NCBI GenBank assembly: GCA_021796215.1
Contig: JAJYOK010000009.1
Span: 42,821-106,820 of the forward strand
DNA from: Bacteroidota bacterium
GTDB lineage: Bacteria > Bacteroidota > Ignavibacteria > UBA10030 > UBA8401
Direction: 5' to 3'
DNA length: 64,000 nucleotides
Position 1 is the first letter of the stretch. Each line of letters opens with the position of its first letter. Below are positions 24,477 to 33,257 of the stretch, in pieces. The translations under genes were made by a program, and so were the position numbers. Below the pieces are notes generated by a model. It saw only the letters and a list, made by a program, of their open reading frames with translations. It searched no databases and had not been told where the DNA came from.

Positions 24477-24743
24477 ATGAGTTGTTCAGAATGCGGCAGC
24501 AGTTTCGTCCGGAAAAATCTTATCAAGTTGTATCTTGCTACGGCTTCAATCATTGTTATCTTTGCTGTATCATTGTTCTTTGCGAAAAGAATAGTTTTTA
24601 TCCCAAGTGCAATAGGAGTCCTTTTTGCATTGAGAAAAATAGAAATTGGATTTAACGAGGTTGAAAAACATAAATTGCGCTGCCCGAGCTGCGGCTGCGT
24701 GGCGCGCGTTGCACATAGTCACGATGGAAACCTGCCGCGGTAA
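24477..24743 (+). CDS. Small membrane protein with two zinc-ribbon halves
   Basis: About 88 residues. MSCSECGSSF at the start and CPSCGCVARV near the end form two CxxC pairs. Between them lie one or two hydrophobic helices (about residues 14-50). The ribbon halves may come together on the cytoplasmic side of the membrane. An earlier ATG at 24429 in the same frame is possible. The gene lies between the histidine kinase and its response regulator on the same strand, 30 bases before the latter, and may be co-transcribed. I do not recognise a family. An accessory role in signalling is inference only. Confidence 0.55.
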   Translation: MSCSECGSSFVRKNLIKLYLATASIIVIFAVSLFFAKRIVFIPSAIGVLFALRKIEIGFNEVEKHKLRCPSCGCVARVAHSHDGNLPR

Positions 24744-24773
24744 GGCAAGTACTTTTTCACGAAGGATTAACTA

Positions 24774-25433
24774 ATGTCGGACCAAATCAACACCGTGGCA
24801 AATATTTCACTCTGGCTTGTTGAAGACAACCGGCATTTCCAACAGACCATGTTCAGTTTGATCAATGAGTCGGATGGTTTCGAGTGTGCCTTCGCGTTTG
24901 ATTCCTGCGAAGAGGCGCTGGAAAAATTGAAAAACGCTGCGCCGCCGGAAGTCATCCTCTTGGATATCGGCTTAAAGGGCATGAACGGCATCGAGGGCGT
25001 GAAGAAATTTAAGGAAATCACCCCGGCAACCCATATCATCATGCTCACGATTCAAGATGACAGCAATACAGTTTTCGAAGCACTTTGCGCAGGCGCGTCG
25101 GGGTACTTGCTTAAAGACTCTTCCCCAGAACGAGTCATCGAATCAGTGAAAGAAGTGATCGCAGGCGGAGTGTCCATGAATGCGCACATTGCGAAAAAAA
25201 TTGTTGACATGTTCAAGCAGCTCAATCCTCCAAAAGGAAATTACAGATTGACTGAACGAGAAAAGGAAATATTAAGCTTTCTTGTAACGGGTTTGAGCAA
25301 GAAACAAATTGCAGATAAGCTCTTCATCAGTTTTCACACAGTGAATACCCACATCAAGAATATCTACGAAAAACTTCATGTCAATACACGGGCAGGAGTA
25401 ATTTCCAAAGCGTTCAAAGAAAAGCTTGTGTGA
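24774..25433 (+). CDS. NarL/FixJ-type response regulator
   Basis: A 219-residue two-component regulator. The receiver domain has the acidic pair in LVEDN, phospho-acceptor D64 in VILLDIGLKG, threonine in IIMLTIQDD and lysine in GYLLKD. The C-terminal LuxR helix-turn-helix shows LTEREKEILSFLVTGLSKKQIA and SFHTVNTHIKNIYEKLHV. It should bind DNA once phosphorylated, most likely by the 7TM kinase at 22468. The next gene downstream has an 18-bp palindrome over its promoter at 25505-25522, a possible target of this regulator. ATG with AAGGA about ten bases upstream. Confidence 0.93.
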   Translation: MSDQINTVANISLWLVEDNRHFQQTMFSLINESDGFECAFAFDSCEEALEKLKNAAPPEVILLDIGLKGMNGIEGVKKFKEITPATHIIMLTIQDDSNTVFEALCAGASGYLLKDSSPERVIESVKEVIAGGVSMNAHIAKKIVDMFKQLNPPKGNYRLTEREKEILSFLVTGLSKKQIADKLFISFHTVNTHIKNIYEKLHVNTRAGVISKAFKEKLV

Positions 25434-25504
25434 ACCAACTTGCTTGTGCCGCAGCCTTAAATCCCACCATTTCCTCCCCTCTGATAGTTTCTTTTCAAAA
25501 ATAC

Positions 25505-25522
25505 CACAATCGTGCGATTGTG
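25505..25522. promoter_or_regulatory. 18-bp perfect palindrome overlapping a promoter (candidate operator)
   Basis: CACAATCG-TG-CGATTGTG is an exact 8+2+8 inverted repeat. Its right arm overlaps the -35 hexamer at 25518-25523 of the promoter for the large secreted protein. A LuxR-family regulator gene ends 70 bases upstream. Confidence 0.5.
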
Positions 25523-25546
25523 CCTTGGAAGTGAATAGCGTAGTTT
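25518..25546 (+). promoter_or_regulatory. Promoter of the cohesin/dockerin secreted protein
   Basis: TTGTGC (25518-25523), 17 bases, TAGTTT (25541-25546). The leader is about 65 bases and ends in a near-perfect AGAAGGAGG site. Confidence 0.45.
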
Positions 25547-25616
25547 ATGCACCATGTCGTTCAGGATTTCAAAAGTAACTTTAGAATCATCTTCACATTC
25601 CTTAGAAGGAGGATTT

Positions 25617-28034
25617 ATGAAAAAGCTGGGTACTGTTTTGTGTACCGCACTCTTGCTCATCTTCGGCACTCATCATGCGCTTGCAACGAAAACGATTACG
25701 TTCCAGGTGCACATGGGAATCCAGGTGCAACTGAGCACGGATCTTTTTAATCCTATAACTTTTAACCCTGTAACGGACAGCGTTATTCTGCGGGGTGACT
25801 TTGAACATTTCGTCGGCGAAACAGATTGGAGCGGTGAATCTTTTCTGCTGGCAAAATCAAACACGAACGATTCACTCTATTCCATCAGTATTGACTTTCC
25901 CGATTCAATTGCGGGAAAGATGGTCCAATACAAATTTGTGGTTCGCAGTTACGGCACGGACATTTGGGAATACATGGTTGACAACCGTTCGTACACCGCA
26001 ACAACAGACTCGTTACAAACTTTGCCCCTTGTCTATTTTGATGATCTGATTCCTGCTGCTATTGAAACCCATACCATAACATTCCAGGCAAACCTGGATT
26101 CGTTAATGCTTGAAGGATTCGACCCAACGGCCGATTCAATTGTTGTCAATAGTAATTTTAATTACAACAACCAAACGGTAATGACTCGTGTAGGCACAAC
26201 ATCTATCTATCAGTATGGTGTTTCCATAACTCGTCCCAAAGGAGAGCTGGTGGACTATAATTTCCGGGTATTTCCCGGCGCCACTTTTTCCAATGGTGGT
26301 TATGAATCTTCGTACGATAGGGCGTTTCTTTTTCCGAGTCAAGACACAACGCTTGCCGCCATTCGTCCTACAATCTTCGGCACCGTTCAACACACAATAA
26401 CCTTCCAGGCAAACGTAGATTCGCTGATACTTGAAGGATTCGATCCGGCAACAGATTCACTTGTTGTGGACGGCGATTTTAACAACTGGGACAGCCATAC
26501 AGCGATGACCCGTGTAGGCACTACGGCAATCTATCAATACAGTGTTACAATGAGCCGCATTATCGGAGATGAAGTGCAGTATAAGTTTCGGGCATTTCCT
26601 ACTTCTAAATATTTCAATCAGGGTTGGGATTTGCTTTCCTCCGATTATCTCCTGAATAGAGCATTCCTTTTTCCAAATCAAGACAGCACATTCTCTGCCA
26701 TCCGTCCGGCAATTCACGTTCCCATTTCGCTGCTTGTGGATTCAATAGCTGCTCACAGAGGCGACACAATTGATATCTCCATCCATGCCACTTTTCCTCA
26801 GAACAAAAGCTACAGTTCATCTGAAATTACACTCGCGGGTTATCAAGGCGGCTTACAATTCTTGGGAGTTGATACTTCTTCGACTCTCATCGGTTCGCAA
26901 GGCTGGCTCTATCAAGTGAACGGAAACGACTCCGTTGTCATCACCGCATCTGCGGGAGCGTATGACATTGGCGGCGGTGGTGTTTTATTCAAAGCCCGGT
27001 TTAAGGTTTTAGACAATGCTGCGGAATTCATTCCAATCACTATACAACACGCAATGTTTAACGCAGGCACAGACAGTGTTGTTACAATGAACGGCGGCGT
27101 GAATGTGATGATCATTCCAGTATACGGTGATGTTGATCAGAATGGACAAATTCAAGCGGCCGATGCGGCAGTAATTCTAAAATATCTTGTTGGAATAGAT
27201 TCGCTTGACATTCAATCATTGGCAAATGCAGATGCGACAAACAACGGATTTGTTTCCGCGTTAGATGCGACGGCAATTCTTAAGTATGTTGTTCATCTTG
27301 TTAACTCTTTGCCTGCAGACAGCTCCACGATGGGTCCGTTGACTGCACAAGGCGTTATTGCCATGAACAGCAGTATCTCAAGCCCGCTTGGCTCTGTCGT
27401 GGAAGTACCGTTGAATCTCTCTCAAGGGAATAACATTTTATCGTTTGAAGGGAAGATCAAATTCGACCCCAATGATTTGTCATGGCGCAGTATTGCATGG
27501 TCTCCATTGCTGAGCAGTTTTAATATTGTCGTTGCAGTAGATTCAACAGCAGGCACCATTCGGTTTGCAGGTGCAGGCTCGCTGCCCGATGGAAATGAAG
27601 GGAAATTTGCCTCTCTCTTTTTCCTATCGAAGAAGGATGGGAAATCAGCAGTCGCACTTCAAGACCTGCGCTGGAATGAAGGGCAAAAGGCAACGAATGT
27701 AAGCTCAACCAACATTGTAACTTCAGTTGAACAGAATAAATTGAAAATACCCACAGAGTTTTTGATCTCTCAAAACTATCCGAACCCGTTCAATCCATCC
27801 ACGGCAATTCGCTACGGCTTGCCGCAGCGAAGCATGGTGACGATTGAAGTGTTCAATTCGCTCGGACAAACGGTGAAAGTGCTGGCGAGCGGAGTTGAAG
27901 ACGTTGGCTATCACGAAGTAGAATGGAATGCGTACGTCTCATCAGGAATTTACTTCTACCGGATCGCGGCAGTCTCTTTAAGCGATCCTGCAAAGAGTTT
28001 TATTGATGTGAAGAAGATGCTGCTGCTCAAATGA
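25617..28034 (+). CDS. Large secreted protein with CBM-like repeats, cohesin- and dockerin-like domains, type IX sorting domain
   Basis: An 805-residue exported protein. After a signal peptide (about residues 1-23) come three related modules of about 110 residues, each starting TITFQ (near residues 24, 151 and 260). They resemble starch-binding or immunoglobulin-like domains. A cohesin-like domain follows (about 367-500), then a dockerin with two calcium loops (GDVDQNGQIQAADA and NADATNNGFVSALDA, about 501-565), a second cohesin-like domain (about 575-700) and a sorting domain beginning QNYPNPFNPSTAIRYGLPQ and ending VKKMLLLK. AAGGAGG just before the ATG fixes the start. Cohesin and dockerin in one chain could allow head-to-tail assembly on the cell surface. 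Expression may be controlled by the adjacent two-component pair. Confidence 0.85.
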   Translation: MKKLGTVLCTALLLIFGTHHALATKTITFQVHMGIQVQLSTDLFNPITFNPVTDSVILRGDFEHFVGETDWSGESFLLAKSNTNDSLYSISIDFPDSIAGKMVQYKFVVRSYGTDIWEYMVDNRSYTATTDSLQTLPLVYFDDLIPAAIETHTITFQANLDSLMLEGFDPTADSIVVNSNFNYNNQTVMTRVGTTSIYQYGVSITRPKGELVDYNFRVFPGATFSNGGYESSYDRAFLFPSQDTTLAAIRPTIFGTVQHTITFQANVDSLILEGFDPATDSLVVDGDFNNWDSHTAMTRVGTTAIYQYSVTMSRIIGDEVQYKFRAFPTSKYFNQGWDLLSSDYLLNRAFLFPNQDSTFSAIRPAIHVPISLLVDSIAAHRGDTIDISIHATFPQNKSYSSSEITLAGYQGGLQFLGVDTSSTLIGSQGWLYQVNGNDSVVITASAGAYDIGGGGVLFKARFKVLDNAAEFIPITIQHAMFNAGTDSVVTMNGGVNVMIIPVYGDVDQNGQIQAADAAVILKYLVGIDSLDIQSLANADATNNGFVSALDATAILKYVVHLVNSLPADSSTMGPLTAQGVIAMNSSISSPLGSVVEVPLNLSQGNNILSFEGKIKFDPNDLSWRSIAWSPLLSSFNIVVAVDSTAGTIRFAGAGSLPDGNEGKFASLFFLSKKDGKSAVALQDLRWNEGQKATNVSSTNIVTSVEQNKLKIPTEFLISQNYPNPFNPSTAIRYGLPQRSMVTIEVFNSLGQTVKVLASGVEDVGYHEVEWNAYVSSGIYFYRIAAVSLSDPAKSFIDVKKMLLLK

Positions 28035-28086
28035 CGAGAGTCATTTAATCGGAAGTTCAATATTATCTATCGGGATTGATGATCAT

Positions 28087-28122
28087 TGCCCGGCCAGTCA
28101 TACAGTGGTCGGGCAATTTTTC
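28087..28122 (+). terminator. Rho-independent terminator after the secreted protein
   Basis: TGCCCGGCCA (28087-28096) pairs with TGGTCGGGCA (28106-28115) with one G-U pair, followed by ATTTTTCTTTTT. Confidence 0.85.
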
Positions 28123-28132
28123 TTTTTACAAA

Positions 28133-28161
28133 TTGCTTATCGCACGCCTTTCTTGTATTTT
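28133..28161 (+). promoter_or_regulatory. Promoter of the small sorting-domain protein
   Basis: TTGCTT (28133-28138), 17 bases, TATTTT (28156-28161). Nearly the same element, with the same preceding terminator type, occurs at 21995-22023. Confidence 0.5.
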
Positions 28162-28189
28162 CTTGGTAAATATCAAATGATATTTCCCC

Positions 28190-28528
28190 ATGAAAATTTT
28201 CCTTAGCATCCTTTTGAGCGCAGCATATTCTATTAAAGGACTTTCGCAACCTTTCTTTCCCCCGTTGTCACCTTCAACTCAAAATTATCCGAATCCGTTC
28301 AATCCGACCACAACGATTGAGTTTACATTGCCGGATGATGGAAAAGTGGTGTTGAAGATTTACGATGTTCTCGGGCGTGAGGTGCAAACACTCGTGAACG
28401 AAAAGATGAAAGCAGGAGAATACCATCAAGCAGTTTTCAACGGAGCGGATCTTGCAAGCGGCATCTATTTTGCGAGGCTGCAGCTGGAAGGCAAACAGTT
28501 AATCAGGAAAATGATGCTGGTGCGATAA
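28190..28528 (+). CDS. Minimal type IX cargo: signal peptide plus sorting domain only
   Basis: A 112-residue protein. Residues 1-20 form a signal peptide (MKIFLSILLSAAYSIKGLSQ). After ten linker residues the type IX sorting domain starts at about residue 31 (TQNYPNPFNPTTTIEFTLP) and continues through VYDVLGREVQTLV and GIYFARL to the basic end. There is no cargo domain at all. It has its own promoter but no clear ribosome-binding site. It could be a deletion remnant of a larger secreted protein, or a small real product that occupies or modulates the secretion machinery. The frame is intact and the domain well conserved. Confidence 0.8.
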   Translation: MKIFLSILLSAAYSIKGLSQPFFPPLSPSTQNYPNPFNPTTTIEFTLPDDGKVVLKIYDVLGREVQTLVNEKMKAGEYHQAVFNGADLASGIYFARLQLEGKQLIRKMMLVR

Positions 28529-28560
28529 AATAACAGGTACGTGAAAGACAGGCATTGCAG

Positions 28561-28589
28561 TTGCATCTTTTCTTGCCTTCTTCTACCTT
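28561..28589 (+). promoter_or_regulatory. Candidate promoter of the amino-acid permease
   Basis: TTGCAT (28561-28566), 17 bases, TACCTT (28584-28589). The predicted start of transcription would be only a few bases before the ATG at 28600. Confidence 0.35.
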
Positions 28590-28599
28590 AGGCAAGTCT

Positions 28600-29922
28600 A
28601 TGGATGCAACAACTTCTTCTGCGCTTGAACAGCGTCTCACGCTTTTCGACATGATCATGATCGCCGTTGGCTCGACCATCGGTTCGGGAATTTTTCTCAC
28701 GCCTTCGATGATCGCCGGTGCGCTGCCATCGCCGCATTTTATCGTCATCGTTTGGATTCTCGGCGGCATTATGGCGCTTTCCGGCGCACTGACGTACGCC
28801 GAGCTTGGTGCACTTTTTCCAAAAGCAGGCGGCGTGTATGTTTTTCTGAAAGAAAGCTACGGAGAGTTTGCCGGATTTCTTTTCGGCTGGGCATATTTTC
28901 TTGTGGTGAACACAGGCGCGATTGCGGCGCTGAGCATTGCTTTTGCAACGTACTTCGGATACTTCGTGCCGCTTTCTCCCGCGGGAATTAAATTGTGCGC
29001 TGTTTCCGGTATCGTGATCGTGACGGCAATAAATGTGCGCGGCGTAAAAACGGGCGGCATCTTTTCCGATGTGTTCACTGTGCTGAAGCTTGTCGGGATT
29101 GCCGGCATTATCGTTATCGGATTTTTGTGGGGGAATGCTTCGAAATCGGATTTCACTTCGTTGACGGTGCCGGGCAATCTTAGCGGCGGATTTGCGATTG
29201 CGATGGTCGGTGTGCTGTGGTCGTACGGCGGATGGCAGCACGCGACGTTCGCTTCCGCAGAGGCGAAGCAGCCGCACCGCACGATTCCCCTCGCAATGGT
29301 GATCGGCGCGATGATTGTTACGCTTGTGTATGTCTCAGTGAATGTTGCCTATCTTTTTCTTCTTACGCCGGGGCAGATTGCGCACTCGTCAAGTCTCGCG
29401 GCAGATGCCGTGGAAACGGTTATCGGCAGAGCAGGAGGAGGTGCTATCGCCGTTGCAATTTTCATTTCAACATTCGGCACGACAGGAATTTTTACACTGA
29501 CAGCGCCGCGCATTTATTATGCCATGGCATCCGACGGGCTGTTCATCCGCACGCTGGCAAAAATCCATCCGCAGTTTCACACGCCGGCGAATGCGATTCT
29601 CATTCAATCGCTCTGGGCAATCGTGTTGATTTTGTTCTGGGGAACGTTTGAAAATCTGATTTCGTACGTCGTGTTCACGGATTGGATTTTCTTCGCACTG
29701 ACGGCGGCAAGCGTCTTTGTGTTCCGGCGGAAATTTCCGAATCGGGAACGCCGATATAAAACATTCGGCTACCCGGTAACGCCGCTGATTTTCATTTCGT
29801 TTGCTCTGTGGTTTGTTGTCAGCACGCTGATTGAGAAGCCAGCGCAGGCATGGGCGGGAATTCTTATGCTGCTTTTGGGACTGCCGGTGTTTTACGCAAT
29901 GAAAAAGAAAAGAGCGTTATGA
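28600..29922 (+). CDS. APC-superfamily amino-acid permease
   Basis: A 440-residue inner-membrane transporter with about twelve hydrophobic helices. Helix 1 carries the substrate- and ion-site sequence VGSTIGSGIFLTPSMIA. The next helices contain LSGALTYAELGALFPKAGG, both hallmarks of the amino acid/polyamine/organocation family. Later, WSYGGWQHATFASAEAKQPHR and a FSTFGTTGIF-like unwound helix are visible. It probably imports or exchanges amino acids; the exact substrate cannot be read. I chose the ATG at 28600, since residues before it in the longer frame lack similarity. A second, truncated APC transporter lies at the window end. Confidence 0.9.
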   Translation: MDATTSSALEQRLTLFDMIMIAVGSTIGSGIFLTPSMIAGALPSPHFIVIVWILGGIMALSGALTYAELGALFPKAGGVYVFLKESYGEFAGFLFGWAYFLVVNTGAIAALSIAFATYFGYFVPLSPAGIKLCAVSGIVIVTAINVRGVKTGGIFSDVFTVLKLVGIAGIIVIGFLWGNASKSDFTSLTVPGNLSGGFAIAMVGVLWSYGGWQHATFASAEAKQPHRTIPLAMVIGAMIVTLVYVSVNVAYLFLLTPGQIAHSSSLAADAVETVIGRAGGGAIAVAIFISTFGTTGIFTLTAPRIYYAMASDGLFIRTLAKIHPQFHTPANAILIQSLWAIVLILFWGTFENLISYVVFTDWIFFALTAASVFVFRRKFPNRERRYKTFGYPVTPLIFISFALWFVVSTLIEKPAQAWAGILMLLLGLPVFYAMKKKRAL

Positions 29923-29949
29923 TTTTTTGTTTCTGCAAAAGTTAAACGC

Positions 29950-30039
29950 CAGTCATCCAGAGCGAGCATAGCGAATCGAAGGACGGATAAGTTTGCTCGC
30001 TCTTTGACACGCCGCTTCGCTCCTCGCTCAGAGTGACTG
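29950..30039. repeat. AGTCATCC...GAGTGACT palindromic repeat
   Basis: CAGTCATCCAGAGCGAG and CTCGCTCAGAGTGACTG form outer arms, with a second GAGCGA/TCGCTC-rich set inside. It occupies the gap between the permease and the lon promoter and may end the permease transcript. Confidence 0.6.
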
Positions 30040-30057
30040 TTGCTGTAGCAGCGTTTC

Positions 30058-30086
30058 TTGACATCACTTCAATTTCTGAGTATCTT
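30058..30086 (+). promoter_or_regulatory. lon promoter
   Basis: TTGACA (30058-30063), 17 bases, TATCTT (30081-30086) followed by TTT. The leader to the lon start would be about 114 bases. I see no CIRCE-type heat-shock operator. Confidence 0.55.
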
Positions 30087-30125
30087 TTTACGTTAAACTT
30101 TTTGCGGGACACAAGCGTTACACGG

Positions 30126-30150
30126 AAGCGGCATTACAGACCGCTTTTTG
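30126..30150 (+). terminator. Terminator-like hairpin in the lon leader
   Basis: AAGCGG (30126-30131) and CCGCTT (30141-30146) form a stem with a T-rich tail inside the predicted untranslated leader. A second small hairpin, GTCCC-TAT-GGGAC, is at 30170-30182. It could attenuate lon transcription or simply be chance structure. Confidence 0.4.
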
Positions 30151-30206
30151 CTTTTCTTCCTCCAAACAAGTCCCTATGGGACAATGACAATCGAGTATAA
30201 ACACCA

Positions 30207-32636
30207 ATGGCTGAGAAAAAAAACAGTATCGTTCAAACAATTTCCAAAGGAATTTCCAACAGTGAACCGCCCCAAGGGACGGGGCAGCCGGGAACAATTC
30301 CCACCGTGCTGCCGGTTCTTCCGCTGCGCGACGTGGTGATGTTTCCGTATATGATTTTTCCGGTGCTCGTTGGGCGCGAATCGTCGCTGAGGGCGGCGAA
30401 CTACGCGCTCGAGCATGATAAATTTATTTTCCTTTCCGCACAGCAAGACCCGAATGTTGACGAACCGTCTGCCGATGATATTTACAAAGACGGCGTCGTT
30501 GCAAAGATCATTCAGATTCTCAAACTGCCCAACGGCTTGATGAAAATTCTGGTAGATGGAGTCGTGCAGGCGTCGGTGAAACAGATGCGTCCCAATGAAC
30601 AGTTTCTGCAAGCAGAAGTGGAACTGAGTACCGCTGTTCCCGAAACAAATGCGGAAATGGATGCAGTTGTCCGCCACGCGTCGAATCTTTTTTCAGAATA
30701 CATCCGCTACAACCGCAATGTTCCGCCGGAAGTGCTTTCGGCGTTCGAGAACATTAAAGACACGCAGCGCCAGCTTTATTTTATGTCATCGAACGTGGTG
30801 CAAAGTGTTGAAATAAAACAGCGCATTCTCGCCATTCGCAGCGTGCGCGAGCAATTCATGGAACTCATCCGCATTCTCAACGGCGAGATCAGCGTGCTGA
30901 AGATTGAAAAGGAGATTGATTCAAAGGTTCACGACAATATTCAAAAGTCGCAGCGGAAGTATTTCATTCAGGAACAGATCAAGATTCTGCAGGACGAATT
31001 GGGCGAAGATGAAGCGACGCCGGAGTTAGCGAAGGTCAAGGAGCAGATCGAAAAATCCGGAATGCCGAAAGAAGTGCGTGAAAAAGCAATGGAGGAGTTT
31101 AACAAGCTGAAGAAAACTCCCGCGATGTCGCCGGAGTTTACCGTCACGCGCAACTATCTCGATTGGCTTACCGGTGTGCCGTGGAAAAAACGGACGAAAG
31201 ACGACCTCAACGTTGAACATGTGAAAAAGATTTTGGATGAAGATCATTTCGGATTAGAGAAGCCGAAGGAAAGAATTCTTGAGCACATCGCCGTTCTGAA
31301 TCTTGTCAAAGAGATGAAAGGACAGATTTTGTGTCTCGTCGGCCCTCCGGGAGTCGGGAAAACATCGCTGGCAAAATCCATTGCGCGTGCGCTGGGAAGA
31401 AAGTTCGTCCGCATTTCGCTTGGCGGCGTGCGCGACGAAGCGGAGATCCGCGGGCATCGCCGCACGTACATCGGTTCGATGCCGGGAAAAATTATTCAGT
31501 CAATGAAACGCGCCGGCGTTGTCAATCCCGTGATGCTGATGGACGAAGTGGACAAGATGAGTATGGATTTCCACGGCGATCCGGCATCGGCGTTGCTTGA
31601 AGTTCTCGATCCGGAGCAGAACAACACGTTCAACGACCATTATCTTGACGTTGATTACGATCTTTCCGGTGTCATGTTCATTACAACAGCAAATGTGCGG
31701 TACCAAATTCCGCTGCCATTGCAGGATAGAATGGAGATCATTGAGCTTTCCGGGTACCTCGACTACGACAAAAAAGAAATTGCGCGCCGGCATATTCTTC
31801 CAAAGCAGCTTGTCGAACACGGATTAAAAGAGAAGAAGATTGAATTCACCGATGCGGCACTGATGAAAATCCTACGCGAGTACACGCGCGAGGCGGGCGT
31901 AAGAAATCTCGAACGCGAAATTGCAAGCGTGTGCCGGAAAATTGCAAAAGATATTGTTCTCGGAAAACAGAAGAATGGTCATACAAAATCTTCGAAAAAG
32001 AAAAAGCCTTCAATTGTCATTGAAGAAAAGAAAATCGAAGAATATTTGGGGGTGCCGAAATTTCGCGAGCGGATGGCGGAGCGCAAGCCGCGTGTCGGCT
32101 CGGTCACGGGTTTAGCATGGACGAGCGTCGGCGGGGATATTCTTTCCGTTGACGTGACGGTAATGCGCGGCCCCGAGCGATTGACGCTTACCGGACAGCT
32201 CGGCGACGTCATGAAAGAATCGGCACACGCAGCGCTGAGTTATCTGCGCTCCAACGCAAAGCAGATGAAGCTCGACCCAAATTTCTTCACGAAGAAAGAA
32301 ATCCATATTCATTTGCCGGAAGGAGCGATTCCGAAAGACGGTCCTTCTGCGGGCATCACGATGGCAATGGCGATGCTCTCGGCGCTGAGCGGTAAGCCTG
32401 CCCGCGCCGATATTGCAATGACCGGTGAAATTACGCTGCGCGGCAACGTGCTTGCCATCGGCGGATTGAATGAGAAGCTGATCGCTGCAAAGCGCAACGG
32501 AATGACGATCGTTCTCATTCCGAAAGAAAATGAAATAGACCTCGTTGAAATTCAGGAGAAAGTCAAAGAGGGATTGAAAATTATTCCCATTGACAAGATT
32601 GAAGACGCAGTGCCATACGTGTTTGGGAAAAAATGA
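30207..32636 (+). CDS. lon: ATP-dependent Lon protease
   Basis: An 809-residue cytoplasmic AAA+ serine protease that degrades damaged and regulatory proteins. The N-terminal substrate domain starts at [19 protein letters not shown]. The ATPase part has Walker [14 protein letters not shown] and Walker [11 protein letters not shown]. The C-terminal protease domain has the catalytic serine in [15 protein letters not shown] and the lysine in [14 protein letters not shown]. Length is normal. The first 25 residues are polar and variable. A lysine-rich insert (KSSKKKKPS) lies near residue 600 before the protease domain. The stop overlaps the start of a small downstream frame by four bases. Confidence 0.97.
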   Translation: MAEKKNSIVQTISKGISNSEPPQGTGQPGTIPTVLPVLPLRDVVMFPYMIFPVLVGRESSLRAANYALEHDKFIFLSAQQDPNVDEPSADDIYKDGVVAKIIQILKLPNGLMKILVDGVVQASVKQMRPNEQFLQAEVELSTAVPETNAEMDAVVRHASNLFSEYIRYNRNVPPEVLSAFENIKDTQRQLYFMSSNVVQSVEIKQRILAIRSVREQFMELIRILNGEISVLKIEKEIDSKVHDNIQKSQRKYFIQEQIKILQDELGEDEATPELAKVKEQIEKSGMPKEVREKAMEEFNKLKKTPAMSPEFTVTRNYLDWLTGVPWKKRTKDDLNVEHVKKILDEDHFGLEKPKERILEHIAVLNLVKEMKGQILCLVGPPGVGKTSLAKSIARALGRKFVRISLGGVRDEAEIRGHRRTYIGSMPGKIIQSMKRAGVVNPVMLMDEVDKMSMDFHGDPASALLEVLDPEQNNTFNDHYLDVDYDLSGVMFITTANVRYQIPLPLQDRMEIIELSGYLDYDKKEIARRHILPKQLVEHGLKEKKIEFTDAALMKILREYTREAGVRNLEREIASVCRKIAKDIVLGKQKNGHTKSSKKKKPSIVIEEKKIEEYLGVPKFRERMAERKPRVGSVTGLAWTSVGGDILSVDVTVMRGPERLTLTGQLGDVMKESAHAALSYLRSNAKQMKLDPNFFTKKEIHIHLPEGAIPKDGPSAGITMAMAMLSALSGKPARADIAMTGEITLRGNVLAIGGLNEKLIAAKRNGMTIVLIPKENEIDLVEIQEKVKEGLKIIPIDKIEDAVPYVFGKK

Positions 32637-32953
32637 AGGACATTATGATCTCTGAAGCTGACAAACAAATGCTCCGTAACAACCGCACGTTATTCTGGGA
32701 TGTAAATGTCGAGAACATTAATTTAGAACGCCACGCAAATTATGTTATCGAGAGGTTTCTTGAATCCGGAACGCTGGAAGGAGTGCGTTGGCTGAGAAAA
32801 TATTATGGTGACGGGAGACTTCGGCAGTTTTTACCGACAAAACGCTTTCGCATCCGCTCGAAGAAAACACTGAGTTGTTGGCGATTGATTTTAAATATTT
32901 CTTTCGAAGAATGGAACAAACCGTACTCACGAATTCCCAGCAGCGCGCATTAA
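32633..32953 (+). CDS. DUF6922-like antitoxin-type protein
   Basis: A 106-residue frame starting by a four-base overlap with lon; a second ATG at 32645 is possible. LFWDVNVENINLERHANYVIER and GTLEGVRWLRKYYGDGRLRQF resemble, from memory, the DUF6922 family that usually precedes an AbiEii/AbiGii-type nucleotidyltransferase toxin. The expected RKTANFW-like helix is present as SKKTLSCW near residue 78. The last residues diverge. The partner gene downstream is broken, so this is probably a surviving antitoxin or part of a decaying toxin-antitoxin pair. Both could be read from the lon promoter. Confidence 0.55.
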   Translation: MKDIMISEADKQMLRNNRTLFWDVNVENINLERHANYVIERFLESGTLEGVRWLRKYYGDGRLRQFLPTKRFRIRSKKTLSCWRLILNISFEEWNKPYSRIPSSAH

Positions 32954-33257
32954 CTGAAATCGGGAAAAGCAGCTTTGCCGCAAATTTTTATCTTGCAGGC
33001 GGGACATCGCTGGCGATTCTATTGCAGCCCGCGGTGCAAAAAGGGATTTTATAGATTTGTTCATGATATACAAAGAATGTTTTCCACTGCGAGAAGTTAT
33101 CCGGTTTTACACAGAGCGCTTTCGGACGGCGGCGGCCGATCAGTATCATCTCTTGCGAAGCCTCACATATTTTGACGATGCGGAGGACGAACCGATGCCT
33201 GAGATGAAAAAACAAATCCACTGGAACGATGTCAAATTTTTTTTATTGAAGAAGTGA
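32911..33257 (+). pseudogene. Broken AbiEii/AbiGii-type nucleotidyltransferase toxin gene
   Basis: The 5' part (32911-33054, 47 codons) encodes AANFYLAGGTSLAILL, the usual opening of these nucleotidyltransferases, then stops. In another frame, from about 33038, AKRDFIDLFMIYKECFPLREV and YHLLRSLTYFDDAEDEPMP match the usual C-terminal part. The catalytic GS...DxD region and roughly 100 or more codons between are missing, and the frame changes. It is therefore an internal deletion with a frameshift. The upstream DUF6922-like gene would have been its antitoxin. The 3' end overlaps the dnaX promoter. Confidence 0.75.
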
